DNA of 37,238 bases. Origin: Deltaproteobacteria bacterium (lineage in GTDB: Bacteria; Myxococcota_A; UBA9160; UBA4427). This document shows, one piece after another, positions 15,418 through 24,684 of this stretch. The stretch is from positions 1 to 37,238 of the forward strand of contig JAFDEK010000029.1 in assembly GCA_019310385.1 (NCBI GenBank), written 5' to 3'. Within the stretch, counting starts at the first letter, position 1; the number at the start of each line of letters is the position of its first letter. The translations under genes were made by a program, and so were the position numbers. The notes under the pieces are model-generated. The model did not search any database. It saw nothing but the letters and a program-made list of their open reading frames with translations, and was not told the DNA's origin.

Positions 15418-16410
15418 ATGATCACGATCCAGAATCTGACGCGAAACTACGGGGACCTCGTCGCTGTCGATGACGTCTCCCTGGAGATCCAGCGCGGCGA
15501 AATCGTGGGGCTGCTCGGCCACAACGGTGCCGGCAAGACCACGGTGATGAAGATCCTGACGGGCTACCTCGAGCCCAGCAGCGGCAGCGTGAGCGTCGGT
15601 GGCTGCGACGTACTTGCCCAGCGCACCCGGGTCCAGCAGCAGATCGGCTACCTGCCCGAGAACGCGCCGCTCTACCCCGAGATGCTCGTTCAGGAATACC
15701 TGCGCATGATCGGGGAGCTGCGCGGCATCGAGCGGTCGGAGCTCGACGAAGCGATCCGCGAGGCCGTCCTCGCCACCGACCTCCAGGAGCGCATCCTCGA
15801 CCCCATCGGAACGCTCTCGAAGGGCTACCGCCAGCGGGTCGGCCTCGCCCAGGCGATCCTTCACCAGCCCGATGTCCTGGTCTTCGATGAGCCCACCAAC
15901 GGTCTCGATCCGATGCAGATCCAGGCCATTCGCGACCTCATCGTGCGCCTCGGCGAGCGCAGCACCATCATCTTGTCCACCCACATCCTCCAGGAGGTCG
16001 AAGCCGTGTGCGACCGGGTGCTGGTGATGATCGAGGGGCAGCTGGCCGCGGACTCTTCCCTCGCGGACATCCTCTCGAGCCACGCCGTAGCCATCTCCGT
16101 CGACGGCGCCGCGGACGAGGTCGAGCGGCGTCTCGGCCAGGTTCCCGGCGTCGTCTCCGTGCGCTGTCACGGCGACGACCCCCGTAGCCCCGGCCACAGG
16201 GCCTTCAGCGCGGCGTGGCAGGGTGAGCGCCCTCCCGTCGCGGGCCTCATCGACGCCTGCCGTGAGGCGGGCTGGCCCCTGGCCTCGGTAGCGCCCGAGC
16301 AGCGCACCCTGGAGAGCGTATTCAAGGAGCTGCAGGAGGAGCACATTACCAAGCAGGCCAAGCAGGCCAAGAAGACCGAGCAGGGCAAGCAGGGAAGGGA
16401 GGCGGCATGA
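15418..16410 (+). CDS. ABC transporter ATP-binding protein, GldA-like
   Basis: This 330-residue ATPase has Walker A GHNGAGKTT (34-42), signature LSKGY (133-137), Walker B VLVFDEP (153-159) and H-loop His189. It resembles the GldA/CcmA-like ATPases that partner ABC-2 permeases. A C-terminal regulatory domain (~215-310) is followed by a Lys/Gln-rich tail encoded partly by a 9-nt direct repeat (AAGCAGGCC at 16351-16359 and 16360-16368). Its stop overlaps the next start as ATGA, so it is translationally coupled to the permease. Known relatives act in Bacteroidetes gliding, but in other phyla the same gene set is common and its cargo is unknown. The leader contains a 13-nt tandem repeat. Confidence 0.92.
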   Translation: MITIQNLTRNYGDLVAVDDVSLEIQRGEIVGLLGHNGAGKTTVMKILTGYLEPSSGSVSVGGCDVLAQRTRVQQQIGYLPENAPLYPEMLVQEYLRMIGELRGIERSELDEAIREAVLATDLQERILDPIGTLSKGYRQRVGLAQAILHQPDVLVFDEPTNGLDPMQIQAIRDLIVRLGERSTIILSTHILQEVEAVCDRVLVMIEGQLAADSSLADILSSHAVAISVDGAADEVERRLGQVPGVVSVRCHGDDPRSPGHRAFSAAWQGERPPVAGLIDACREAGWPLASVAPEQRTLESVFKELQEEHITKQAKQAKKTEQGKQGREAA

Positions 16411-19277
16411 GCTCGATCGGAATCGTCGCCCGCAAGGAGTTTCGCAGCTACTTCCAATCGCCGGTCGCGGTGATCTTCCTGGGTATCTTCCTTTTCTCGA
16501 CTCTCTTCAGCTTCTTCGGCAGCTCGGCCTTCTTCGCGCGCAACATCGCCGACGTGCGGCCGCTCTTCGAGTGGCTGCCCCTGCTGCTGATCTTCCTGGT
16601 TGCGGCCATCACCATGCGCCAGTGGTCCGAGGAGCGGAAGATGGGGACCCTCGAGGTTCTCCTCACGCTCCCCGTGACGACCCGCGACATGGTGCTCGGG
16701 AAGTTCCTGGCCGGCGTGGCCCTGGTGGCTCTGGCGCTCGCCTTCACGCTTCCGATCCCCATCATGGTTTCTCTGATCGGCGATCTCGATTGGGGGCCGG
16801 TGGTGGGCGGCTACCTGGGAGCCCTCTTGCTGGGCTCCACCTATCTCGCCATCGGGCTCTGCGTGAGCGCGCGCACCGACAACCAGGTCGTCTCCCTCAT
16901 GCTCACCCTGGTGATCGGCGGCGCCATCTACCTGCTGGGTAGCGACGTCGTGACCGCCTTCTTCGGCAATCGCGGCGCCGACCTGCTACGCGCCCTGGGG
17001 ACGGGCTCCCGCTTCACCAGCATCGAGCGCGGTGTCCTCGATCTGCGCGATCTCGTCTACTACGTCGGACTCGCGGCCTTCTTCCTGACCCTCAACTGGT
17101 ACTTCCTCGAACTCGATCGGGTCGACGTCCACTCCAAAGGGGGTCGGCCGCGGGCCCGGGCCCTGGCGCTGCTCGTCCTCCTGGCGGGCGTCAACGTCAT
17201 CGCGTGCAACGTCTGGCTGACGCCCGTCAAGCGTGCCCGGGCCGACCTGACCCGGGGCGGCGAATACTCGGTGAGCGCCGTGACGCGTCAGACCCTTGCG
17301 GCCCTGGAGGAGCCCCTCGAGATCCAGGGCTTCTTCTCCGCGCGCACCCATCCCCTGCTCGCGCCGCTGGTGCCCCAGATTCGTGATCTGCTGGCGGAGT
17401 ACGAGGTGCAAGGGGACGGCAAGGTGCGCGTCTCCTTCGCGGATCCCAACGCCGACGAGGAGCTCGAGCAGGAGCTCAGCGAGCAGTACGGAATTCGCAG
17501 TGTTCCCTTCCAGGTCGCCGATCGCCACGAGCAGGCCGTCGTAAACTCCTACTTCCACGTTCTGGTGCGCTATGCGGACCAGTACGAGACTCTGAGCTTC
17601 GCCCAGCTCATCGAGGTGCGCGCCGACCAGAGTGACATCGACGTGCGCCTGCGCAATCTCGAATACGACCTGACCCGCACCATCAAGCGGGTCTCCCAGG
17701 AGTTTCAGAGCATGGAGTCGATCTTCGCGCGGCTGCCCGAGCCCGCGACGGTCACCCTCTATGCCACGCCCGGCCAGATGCCCGAGGAGTTCGCCGAGCT
17801 GCCGGGGCGCATCCGCGGGGTGGCGGACACGCTGGCGGCGCGCAGCGACGGCAAGCTCGTGTTTGCCGAGGTCGATCCGGCCGGTAACGCGCAGCTGCAG
17901 GAGGAGCTGGATGGCCGCTACGGCATCCGGCCCCTCGCTGTCGACCTCTTCGGCCGCCAGACTTTCTACCTCGATCTGGTGGTGGAGAGCGGCGACAAGG
18001 TGCAGCGCATCCTGCCGCGCAGCGAGCTCAGCGAGGCCGACATCGAGCAGGCGCTCGAGGCGGCGGTCCGCCGCGCCACGCCGGGGCAGCTCAAGACCAT
18101 CGGCCTGCTCACCGAGACGCCGGCGGGACCTCCGCGCAACCCGCAGCTCCCGCCCCAGTTCCAGCCACCTGCGCCCCAGCCCGACTACCAGGTTCTGCAG
18201 CGCTTCCTCGAGGAAGACTACGAGGTGGAGCGACTCGATCTCTCGAGCGGCATCGTGCCCGACATCGTCGACGTGCTGGTGGTGGGCAAGGCCGGCGCCC
18301 TCAGCGAGCACGAGCAGTTTGCGCTGGATCAGTACTTGATGCGCGGCGGCCGGGTGATCGCCCTGGCGGGCCGCTACGCGGTGGACTCCCAGCGCGGCGG
18401 ACTGGCCGTCAGCGAGGCCGCGCCGGCGCTCTTCAGCCTGCTCGAGGCCTGGGGCGTGGAGGTCGAGCCCGCCCTGGTGATGGATAGCCAGAACGCCCCC
18501 TTCCCGATTCCCGTGACCGAGGAGCGGGGCGGTTTCCGCATGCAGCGGATCCAGCTCATCCCCTATCCCTTCTTCGTCGACATCCGCAGCGACGGCTTCA
18601 ACGAAGAGGTGCCCGCGCTCTCGGGGCTGCCGAGCGTCACGGCCCCCTGGTCCTCGCCTTTGCGGGTGAACGCCGCCGAGGGAATCGAATCCAAGGTGCT
18701 CCTGGCGAGCTCGGACGAGAGCTGGCTCAACACCAGCGCCGACATCCAGCCCGACTTCCGCCGCTACCCCGATGGCGGCTTTGCCCCGGGCGCCGCGGGC
18801 GAATCGCGGACGCTGGGCGTTGCCCTGGGCGGACGCTTCCCCAGCGCCTTCGCGGAGCGGCCCTCGCCCCTCTTCGGGGAAGGCGGGGGCGCTGAGGCCG
18901 GCGGCGACGCTACGGGACGGACCCTCAAGGAGTCGTTGCCCGACGCGCAGCTGGTGGTGCTCGGCTCGTCGGAGATGGTCTCCGATTTGCTGCTGCAGCT
19001 CGCAGGCAGCTTCACGGGTGAGGTTCACCGCAGCAACTATCAGCTGGTCCAGAATCTGGTCGACTGGGCGGTCGAGGATACGGATCTCCTCACCATTCGC
19101 TCGAGCGGCGCATTCGCGCACACGCTGCGTCCCATGGAGCCGGGCGAAGCCCGCACCTGGGAGATCGCGAACTACGCCTTCGTGACACTGCTACTGCTGG
19201 TGATCTCCATCGTTCCGCGCCGGCTTCGGCGCAACGCGAAGCCCATTGTCACGCTCGCAGGGGAGGGCCGATCATGA
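16407..19277 (+). CDS. fused ABC-2 permease and GldG-like auxiliary protein
   Basis: This 956-residue protein joins two parts that are separate genes in many genomes. Residues 1-~245 are an ABC-2 permease of GldF type with about six membrane spans and the ARKEFRSYFQSP amino-terminal motif. A short basic linker and another membrane span (~250-270) follow. Then comes a long GldG-like region (ABC_transp_aux / intraflagellar-transport-like fold), beginning with a typical RADLTRGGEYSVS and ending in a final membrane span and a basic tail. It would sit in the inner membrane with the bulk outside, working with the ATPase upstream. Both ends overlap neighbours by ATGA, which indicates a single operon. 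Confidence 0.9.
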   Translation: MSSIGIVARKEFRSYFQSPVAVIFLGIFLFSTLFSFFGSSAFFARNIADVRPLFEWLPLLLIFLVAAITMRQWSEERKMGTLEVLLTLPVTTRDMVLGKFLAGVALVALALAFTLPIPIMVSLIGDLDWGPVVGGYLGALLLGSTYLAIGLCVSARTDNQVVSLMLTLVIGGAIYLLGSDVVTAFFGNRGADLLRALGTGSRFTSIERGVLDLRDLVYYVGLAAFFLTLNWYFLELDRVDVHSKGGRPRARALALLVLLAGVNVIACNVWLTPVKRARADLTRGGEYSVSAVTRQTLAALEEPLEIQGFFSARTHPLLAPLVPQIRDLLAEYEVQGDGKVRVSFADPNADEELEQELSEQYGIRSVPFQVADRHEQAVVNSYFHVLVRYADQYETLSFAQLIEVRADQSDIDVRLRNLEYDLTRTIKRVSQEFQSMESIFARLPEPATVTLYATPGQMPEEFAELPGRIRGVADTLAARSDGKLVFAEVDPAGNAQLQEELDGRYGIRPLAVDLFGRQTFYLDLVVESGDKVQRILPRSELSEADIEQALEAAVRRATPGQLKTIGLLTETPAGPPRNPQLPPQFQPPAPQPDYQVLQRFLEEDYEVERLDLSSGIVPDIVDVLVVGKAGALSEHEQFALDQYLMRGGRVIALAGRYAVDSQRGGLAVSEAAPALFSLLEAWGVEVEPALVMDSQNAPFPIPVTEERGGFRMQRIQLIPYPFFVDIRSDGFNEEVPALSGLPSVTAPWSSPLRVNAAEGIESKVLLASSDESWLNTSADIQPDFRRYPDGGFAPGAAGESRTLGVALGGRFPSAFAERPSPLFGEGGGAEAGGDATGRTLKESLPDAQLVVLGSSEMVSDLLLQLAGSFTGEVHRSNYQLVQNLVDWAVEDTDLLTIRSSGAFAHTLRPMEPGEARTWEIANYAFVTLLLLVISIVPRRLRRNAKPIVTLAGEGRS

Positions 19278-20245
19278 GCTCACACAAGGTTCTCGCGCTG
19301 CTCTTCGTTCTTCAGCTGGCTCTCGTTGCCATGACGTGGTGGCCTCGGGATCACTCGGCCCTGGCTCCCCGCCCCCTCTTCGAGCTCGAATCCGATGCGA
19401 TCCAGGAGCTGCGCGTCGAGGCCTCCGGCGACGGAGAGGGCGTTCGCCTCGTGCGGGAAGGCCGAGACTGGAAGGTCGCGTCTGCGTCCGGCTATCCCGC
19501 GAACCCGGAGAAGGTCGACGAGCTCCTCGACAGTCTCCTCGCGCTGCGGGTCACGACGCCCATCGCGACTCGCGAGACCAGTCACAATGCCCTGAAGGTC
19601 GGCGAGGACGAGTACGGCAAGCGCGTCGTCATCGTCGCTGGAGACGGCGCGGAGATCGAGCTGGTGATCGGCGCCGCGGCGCGCGACAGCGTCCACGTAC
19701 GCGAGGCCGATGCCTCGGAGGTCTACGTCGCCAAGGGACTCTCCGAGTGGTCGCTGCAAGATCGCGGTGACGCCTACTACGACAGGAGCTACGTCGACAC
19801 CGATGCCGCGACCCTGAGCACGCTCACCGTGACGAACGGGAAGGGCACGCTCACCTTCGTGCGGGACGAGGTGGGCTGGGTCCTCGAAGGTCTCGAAGGC
19901 GCTGCCGAGGTGGATCAAGCGGCCGTCGACGCGCTCATCAAGGCGCTCACCAAGCTGAACATGAGCGAGCCCGTCGGCATCGAGGCCCTGCCTCAGTATG
20001 CCCTCGACGGTCGCGTGTCCGTCACCTGGTCGGCCGTGGAGTCGGACCAGAGCTTCGCCGGCGGCTACGTGGTCGGTGCCGATGAAGGCTCCTTCACCTT
20101 CGTGAAGGCCGACGGCAACCCCTTCGTCGTGAAGGCGAATAGCAGCGACCTCGAGGCTCTGCGCTCGGCGCAACGCTCGGACTTCCTGGTGCGGGATCGC
20201 GAGGACGAGGCGGGGGCGGCCGCTGCGCGGGGAGCCGAGTCGTAG
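19274..20245 (+). CDS. DUF4340 domain-containing protein
   Basis: This 323-residue protein has one N-terminal membrane span (LALLFVLQLALVAMTWW) and a repeated beta-rich extracytoplasmic region of the DUF4340 type, in which phrases such as VRLVREGRDWKV and LTFVRDEVGWVLEG recur. DUF4340 proteins accompany GldF/GldG-like ABC systems in many phyla, and the function is not established. It is coupled to the preceding gene by an ATGA overlap and ends the operon. A 44-base gap separates it from the next gene, which has no strong ribosome site. Confidence 0.85.
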   Translation: MSSHKVLALLFVLQLALVAMTWWPRDHSALAPRPLFELESDAIQELRVEASGDGEGVRLVREGRDWKVASASGYPANPEKVDELLDSLLALRVTTPIATRETSHNALKVGEDEYGKRVVIVAGDGAEIELVIGAAARDSVHVREADASEVYVAKGLSEWSLQDRGDAYYDRSYVDTDAATLSTLTVTNGKGTLTFVRDEVGWVLEGLEGAAEVDQAAVDALIKALTKLNMSEPVGIEALPQYALDGRVSVTWSAVESDQSFAGGYVVGADEGSFTFVKADGNPFVVKANSSDLEALRSAQRSDFLVRDREDEAGAAAARGAES

Positions 20246-20289
20246 CAGCCGCTCGGGCAGTCCCGAGGCCCGCCCGCTACCCTCGCGCG

Positions 20290-21495
20290 ATGAGCGACCT
20301 GAGCGATTTCGTCTTGCGCACGGGCGAGCAGCTCGCCTGGATGGCCCACGACCGGGCACTGGCGGGCTACGTGGCGCGCCGCGACGGGATTCCGGGCAGC
20401 GTCGACGACATCGATGCGGCCTGGCTCAGCGAGGCTCTGCAGGCCAGCTTCCCGGGAGCCGTCGTGGGAAGCGTGAGACGGGTCGGCGGACACTCGGGTA
20501 CCACCACCCGCGCGCGCATCGAGCTCAGCTACAGCGAGAAGAGCGAGGGAGGCGACGCGGGGGAGCCGCCCAGGCGCCTCTTCGTCAAGACGACCCCGGC
20601 AAGCCTCGGCACCCGGCTCTTCACGGGCGTGCTGCAGCTGGGCCTCGGCGAGGTGGGCTTCTACCGCGACATTCGGGACTCGGTTCCCACCCCCACGCCC
20701 AGAGCCTATTGCGCTCGGGTCGCGCCCGGGGGCGGCCGCTTCGTCATCCTGCTCGAGGATCTGGCCGAGCGCGGCTGCCGCTTCACGACCATCGACGACC
20801 CGCTCTCCCTGGACGAGGTGCGGGCGGTGGTTCGAAACCTGGCGCGCTTCCACGCCGCTTTCTGGGAGTCGCCGCGTTTCGCGGGTGACCTCGCGTGGGT
20901 GAAATCCCGGCGCAACAATCCCCACCGCGGTGTCGAGCGTATGATCAGTGCACGCGCGAACGATCCCGCCATCGCGCGGCATCGCGACCTCCTGCCCGAG
21001 GTGGTATGCAAGAACGCCCACCGCATCAGCGAGCAGCGGGAGCTGCTGGAGGACTACTGGTCCGAAGGGCCTCTTACCCTGATCCACGGGGACAGTCACG
21101 TGGGCAACATGTACTTCGACGGCGAAGAGGCGGGGCTGCTCGACTGGCAGATGCCCCAGCGCAGCCAGGGGATTCGCGACGTGGGCTACTTCCTGGTCAA
21201 CTCGCTGGACACCGAGCTGCGTCGGGCCCATCAGGACGAGCTCATCGAGCTCTACCTTTCGGTCCTGGAGCGAAGTGGGGTCCCCCGGAGCCACCTCGAC
21301 CGGCAGGAGATGTGGCGCCGCTACCGGGGCCACGCCCTCTATGTCTGGATCGCCTCCTCGGTGACGGCGGCGACGCCGGGCCTGCAACCCGAGGCCGTGG
21401 CGCGCCGCGCCATGCAGCGCACCGGCGACGCCCTGGAAGACCTCGCTTCCTTCGAGCTGCTGGACGAACTCAGCGCGCGATCAGGGCGAAGGTGA
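20290..21495 (+). CDS. phosphotransferase family protein (aminoglycoside/ecdysteroid-kinase-like)
   Basis: This 401-residue protein has a kinase-like fold with the catalytic-loop motif HGDSHVGN (His266, Asp268, Asn273) and the metal-binding LLDWQ (Asp285). That pattern belongs to the APH/choline-kinase superfamily and is closest in style to the ecdysteroid-kinase-like branch. In bacteria such genes are often next to acyl-CoA enzymes, as here with the crotonase downstream. The small-molecule substrate is unknown; resistance function should not be assumed. The ATG at 20290 lacks a strong ribosome site. Its stop codon lies inside a hexanucleotide repeat that provides further in-frame TGA codons. 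Confidence 0.85.
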   Translation: MSDLSDFVLRTGEQLAWMAHDRALAGYVARRDGIPGSVDDIDAAWLSEALQASFPGAVVGSVRRVGGHSGTTTRARIELSYSEKSEGGDAGEPPRRLFVKTTPASLGTRLFTGVLQLGLGEVGFYRDIRDSVPTPTPRAYCARVAPGGGRFVILLEDLAERGCRFTTIDDPLSLDEVRAVVRNLARFHAAFWESPRFAGDLAWVKSRRNNPHRGVERMISARANDPAIARHRDLLPEVVCKNAHRISEQRELLEDYWSEGPLTLIHGDSHVGNMYFDGEEAGLLDWQMPQRSQGIRDVGYFLVNSLDTELRRAHQDELIELYLSVLERSGVPRSHLDRQEMWRRYRGHALYVWIASSVTAATPGLQPEAVARRAMQRTGDALEDLASFELLDELSARSGRR

Positions 21496-21527
21496 AAGTG
21501 AAGGTGAGGGTGAAGGCGAAGGTCGTG
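21486..21527 (+). repeat. 6-nt tandem repeat overlapping a stop codon
   Basis: Seven consecutive hexamers of GTGAAG type (two read GCGAAG, the last is GTCGTG) run across the 3' end of the phosphotransferase gene. Because the unit is six bases, TGA recurs in frame at 21493, 21499, 21505 and 21511, giving four in-frame stops. Confidence 0.85.
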
Positions 21528-21609
21528 CCGGCGTCGATCACGCCTTCGCTGCGTCGGGCAGGCCCTCGCTGGCTCCGATACACTCCGCGCCCCCAGGCGA
21601 AAGGACAGC

Positions 21610-22404
21610 ATGACGATGAGTTACGAGCAGATTCTCTTCGAGATCGAGGGCGCCGTCGCGCGCATCACCCTGAACCGCCCCAAGGCCGCCAACGGTCTCG
21701 ACATGCAGATGGCCCGGGAGCTCATGTACGCCGCCCTCGAGTGCGATGAGCGGCCGGAGGTGCGTGCTGTCGTGCTCACCGGCGCGGGCAAGATGTTCTG
21801 TGCGGGCGGCGACTTGAAGAGCTTCGCGGCCTACGGCGACGAGATATCGACGCGCCTCAAGGAGATCACCACCTACCTGCATGCCGCAACCTCGCGCTTC
21901 GCGCGCATGGACGCGCCGCTCATCACAGCGGTGAACGGAATGGCGGCGGGGGCGGGGATGAGCCTCGCGGTGGCGGGTGACCTCGTGCTGGCCGGCGAGT
22001 CGGCAAAGTTTACCATGGCCTACACCGCAGCGGGTCTCTCGCCCGACGGCAGCTCGAGCTTCTACCTTCCCCGCCTGATCGGCATGCGGAAGACCCAGGA
22101 GCTCATGCTCACGAACCGCCGCCTCTCCGCCGCGGAGGCCCTCGAGTGGGGAATGGTGAGCCGCGTCGTGCCCGACGCCGAGCTCGCGGACCAGTCCATG
22201 GAGCTGGCGCGGGAGCTCGCTCAGGGCGCCACCCTCGCCTACGGCACCGTGAAGAAGCTGCTCCTGACCAGCTTCAACGAGAGCCTCGAGACCCAGATGG
22301 AGCTCGAAGCGCGCGGGATCGCGGCTTCGGGCAGGAGCGAGGACGGCCGGGAGGGCATCACCGCCTTCCTGGAGAAGCGAGCGCCGCGCTTCCAGGGGCG
22401 CTGA
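21610..22404 (+). CDS. enoyl-CoA hydratase/isomerase (crotonase) family protein
   Basis: This 264-residue crotonase has the two oxyanion-hole strands CAGGDLKSF and GMAAGAGMSLAVAGDL. Its active-site region reads GLSPDGSSSFYLPRLIG, with an Asp where hydratases usually carry a Glu pair. This is characteristic of the PaaG-like isomerase branch rather than classical hydratases. It would act on an enoyl- or epoxy-CoA in beta-oxidation or aromatic acid breakdown. AAGGA at 21601-21605 lies 4 bases before the ATG at 21610; Met3 is an alternative. It converges on the wzt gene with 51 bases between stops. Confidence 0.9.
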   Translation: MTMSYEQILFEIEGAVARITLNRPKAANGLDMQMARELMYAALECDERPEVRAVVLTGAGKMFCAGGDLKSFAAYGDEISTRLKEITTYLHAATSRFARMDAPLITAVNGMAAGAGMSLAVAGDLVLAGESAKFTMAYTAAGLSPDGSSSFYLPRLIGMRKTQELMLTNRRLSAAEALEWGMVSRVVPDAELADQSMELARELAQGATLAYGTVKKLLLTSFNESLETQMELEARGIAASGRSEDGREGITAFLEKRAPRFQGR

Positions 22405-22455
22405 GGCGGGCACGAGCGAGACGCCAGCGTCTGCGGGCCCTCGGGCCGGAGCCGC

Positions 22456-23808
22456 TCAGCTCTCTTCGGGCTCTGGCGTATCCGCCAGACTGCCCTCGAT
22501 GCTCCAGGCGCCTTCCAGGTAGAGGAGCCCGCGGCCGTGGCTCATGGGGTGGCCGCTGCCGTAGACGTCGGCCTCGGTGATCTCGAGCACGGCGGCGCGA
22601 TTCACGAAATCCAGGCGCCCGACTCCGGCCGCTCCGCCGCGGGCGATGCTGATCGCCAGGTGGTAGGTGCCGGGCATGAGGGGAAGGCGTTCGATCTCGA
22701 GGGTCGCGACCTCGGACTGCGTCCTCGGCTCCTTGATGCCCCTGCAGCTCATGAGAGAATTGAGATCGGCGAGCCACTGGTCCTGGGAATCCTTGAGGAT
22801 GAGACTGACCGTCGAGCCGGCGATCGCAGAGAGCCCCTCCACGTGGACGCGCACCTTGAGCGGCTCTCCCATCGCGAAAACGCTTCTCTGCGCGAAGTTG
22901 CGGTCGAGCAGCTCCACTTTCTGGACGATGAGCTGGCGGTCCCCGTAGCCGTTCTGCCGCTCGGTGAGATCGAAGACCCCGGGCGCCGTCTCCATGGATT
23001 CCTCGGCGCAGCGGTCGAGGTAGTGCTGGATCATCTCCTGGGGAGCACCCGAACGGACGCAGCGGCCCTCCTCGATGAGGATCACCCGGGTGCAGAGATT
23101 CGAGATGGCGGCCATGTTGTGGCTGACGAAGAGAATCGTCCGGCCTTCCCCCGCGATCGAGTCCATCTTGCCCATGCACTTCTTGCGGAAGGCCGCGTCG
23201 CCTACCGAGAGCACTTCGTCGACGAAGAGGATCTCCGGCTCGAGGAAGGCCGCGACCGCGAAGCCGAGGCGCATGCGCATGCCGCTGGAATAGCGCTTGA
23301 CGGGCGTGTCGATGAAGCGTCCGATCTCGGCGAACTCCACGATCTCGTCGAACTTCGCCTCGATCTCGGCCTTGTGCATCCCGAGGATCGCGCCGTTGAG
23401 ATACACGTTCTCACGACCCGTGAGCTCGAGGTGGAAGCCCGTCCCGACCTCGAGCAGCGATCCCACCCGGCCCTGGACCTCGGCGCGTCCGGTCGTGGGT
23501 GCGGTGATGCGCGAGAGGACCTTGAGCAGGGTCGACTTGCCCGCGCCGTTGCGTCCCAGGATGCCCACCACCTCGCCGCGCCGGATCTCGAGGTCGAGAT
23601 CCCGCAGCGCCCAGAACTCCTCTCCGTCGCCGGCTTCCGCTGACGGCGAGTCGCTCGCGGTCGCCATGGCGCGCCGCAGAAGACGCCCGCCGAGGGAGCG
23701 CGCGGCCCCGGCCAGGGCCTCGCGGAAGCTCAGCGTGAGATCCGCGGCCTCTCCGATCCGGTAGCACTTACCCAGCCCGTGGGTTCTGATCGCGATGTCG
23801 CTCTGCAT
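22456..23808 (-). CDS. wzt: polysaccharide ABC exporter ATPase (Wzt-type) with C-terminal substrate domain
   Basis: This 450-residue protein has an ATPase domain carrying an unusual ~30-residue insert before WALRDLDLEIRRGE, Walker A GRNGAGKS (85-92), signature YSSGM (173-177) and Walker B ILFVDEV (193-199). After residue ~275 there is an extra beta-rich domain with alternating beta strands, as in Wzt proteins that bind the capped end of their O-polysaccharide. It powers Wzm (next gene upstream in the operon) to export an undecaprenyl-linked glycan. It is the last gene of the five-gene minus-strand operon, 22 bases after wzm. Confidence 0.92.
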   Translation of the reverse strand: MQSDIAIRTHGLGKCYRIGEAADLTLSFREALAGAARSLGGRLLRRAMATASDSPSAEAGDGEEFWALRDLDLEIRRGEVVGILGRNGAGKSTLLKVLSRITAPTTGRAEVQGRVGSLLEVGTGFHLELTGRENVYLNGAILGMHKAEIEAKFDEIVEFAEIGRFIDTPVKRYSSGMRMRLGFAVAAFLEPEILFVDEVLSVGDAAFRKKCMGKMDSIAGEGRTILFVSHNMAAISNLCTRVILIEEGRCVRSGAPQEMIQHYLDRCAEESMETAPGVFDLTERQNGYGDRQLIVQKVELLDRNFAQRSVFAMGEPLKVRVHVEGLSAIAGSTVSLILKDSQDQWLADLNSLMSCRGIKEPRTQSEVATLEIERLPLMPGTYHLAISIARGGAAGVGRLDFVNRAAVLEITEADVYGSGHPMSHGRGLLYLEGAWSIEGSLADTPEPEES

Positions 23809-23830
23809 GGCCTCTCGAGCTCTGCGACAC

Positions 23831-24676
23831 CTAGACGGTGTCGGCGAACTGCCTTTCGGTGCGGTGGAAGACGCGGATCCCCGTGGCCACGAGCAGCAAG
23901 GTCGCGGGCATCCCCATGGCGAGCAGCAGCCATGGCGGGCCGGCGCCTTCCATCGCGGGGTGCAGCAGGGACCAGCGGAAGCCCTCGATGATGCCCACCA
24001 TGGGATTCACGGCGTAGAGGTAGCGCCAGGCCCCCCACGGCTCGGGCAACTGGCTGAAGGGAAGCAGCACCGAGCCGTACATCCAGATCTGCACGATGAA
24101 GGGAACGACGAAGCGGATGTCCCGGTACTTCACGCTCAGCGCGCTGAGCGCCAGGCCGGCTCCCAGGGCGTTCGCAAAGGCGAGCAGAACCAGGAGCGGC
24201 GTCAGCACGATGGTCGATGCGGGCACGATGCCGAGGCAGAGGATCACGACCACCAGGAGCGCGAAGGCGATGACCAGGTCGACCCCGCTCGCCACACAGG
24301 CGCTCAGGGGAATGAAGATCCTCGGGAAGTAGACCTTGGTCATGAGGTGGGACTGAGCCACGAGGGAGCCACTCGACAGGGTGAGCGCGTTGGAGAAGTA
24401 CTGCCAGGGGACGAGGCCGCACAGATAGAAGAGAAAAGGATTCAGTCCGTCGGACGAGAACCTGGCGATCTTGCCGAAGATGACGCCGAAGATCAGCATC
24501 TGGGTAAGGGGAACCAGGACCGCCCAGCCGACTCCCAGCAGGGTCTGCTTGTAACGCACCTTCACGTCGCGCCAGGTGAGGAAGTAGAGCAGGTCGCGGT
24601 ACTGCCAGTACTCGCGGAGCAGGAGAGGCGTCAAGCTGCGCGTGGGCTCGATGAGCGTAATCGGTGTCTCGGCCAT
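23831..24676 (-). CDS. wzm: polysaccharide ABC exporter permease (Wzm-type, ABC-2)
   Basis: This 281-residue inner-membrane protein has about six spans. It opens with the family's typical cytoplasmic phrase YRDLLYFLTWRDVKVRYKQT and contains LVPLTQMLIFGVIFG and the NPMVGIIEGFRW motif near the last loops. Length and motifs match O-antigen/teichoic-acid export permeases. It forms the membrane channel driven by the adjacent Wzt. The ATG at 24676 follows AGGAAGG and lies 8 bases after the stop of the radical SAM gene. Confidence 0.93.
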   Translation of the reverse strand: MAETPITLIEPTRSLTPLLLREYWQYRDLLYFLTWRDVKVRYKQTLLGVGWAVLVPLTQMLIFGVIFGKIARFSSDGLNPFLFYLCGLVPWQYFSNALTLSSGSLVAQSHLMTKVYFPRIFIPLSACVASGVDLVIAFALLVVVILCLGIVPASTIVLTPLLVLLAFANALGAGLALSALSVKYRDIRFVVPFIVQIWMYGSVLLPFSQLPEPWGAWRYLYAVNPMVGIIEGFRWSLLHPAMEGAGPPWLLLAMGMPATLLLVATGIRVFHRTERQFADTV

Positions 24677-24684
24677 CCGCCTTC

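Noticed and set aside
12766..16344. Minus-strand frame of almost 1200 codons across the CoA-transferase and ABC ATPase genes
   Set aside because: It spans two genes on opposite strands, is Arg/Gly/Pro-rich and lacks motifs. Real motifs lie in other frames.
16986..19121. Long minus-strand frame opposite the fused GldF-GldG gene
   Set aside because: It is an antisense shadow. The plus-strand product has membrane segments and ATGA couplings at both ends.
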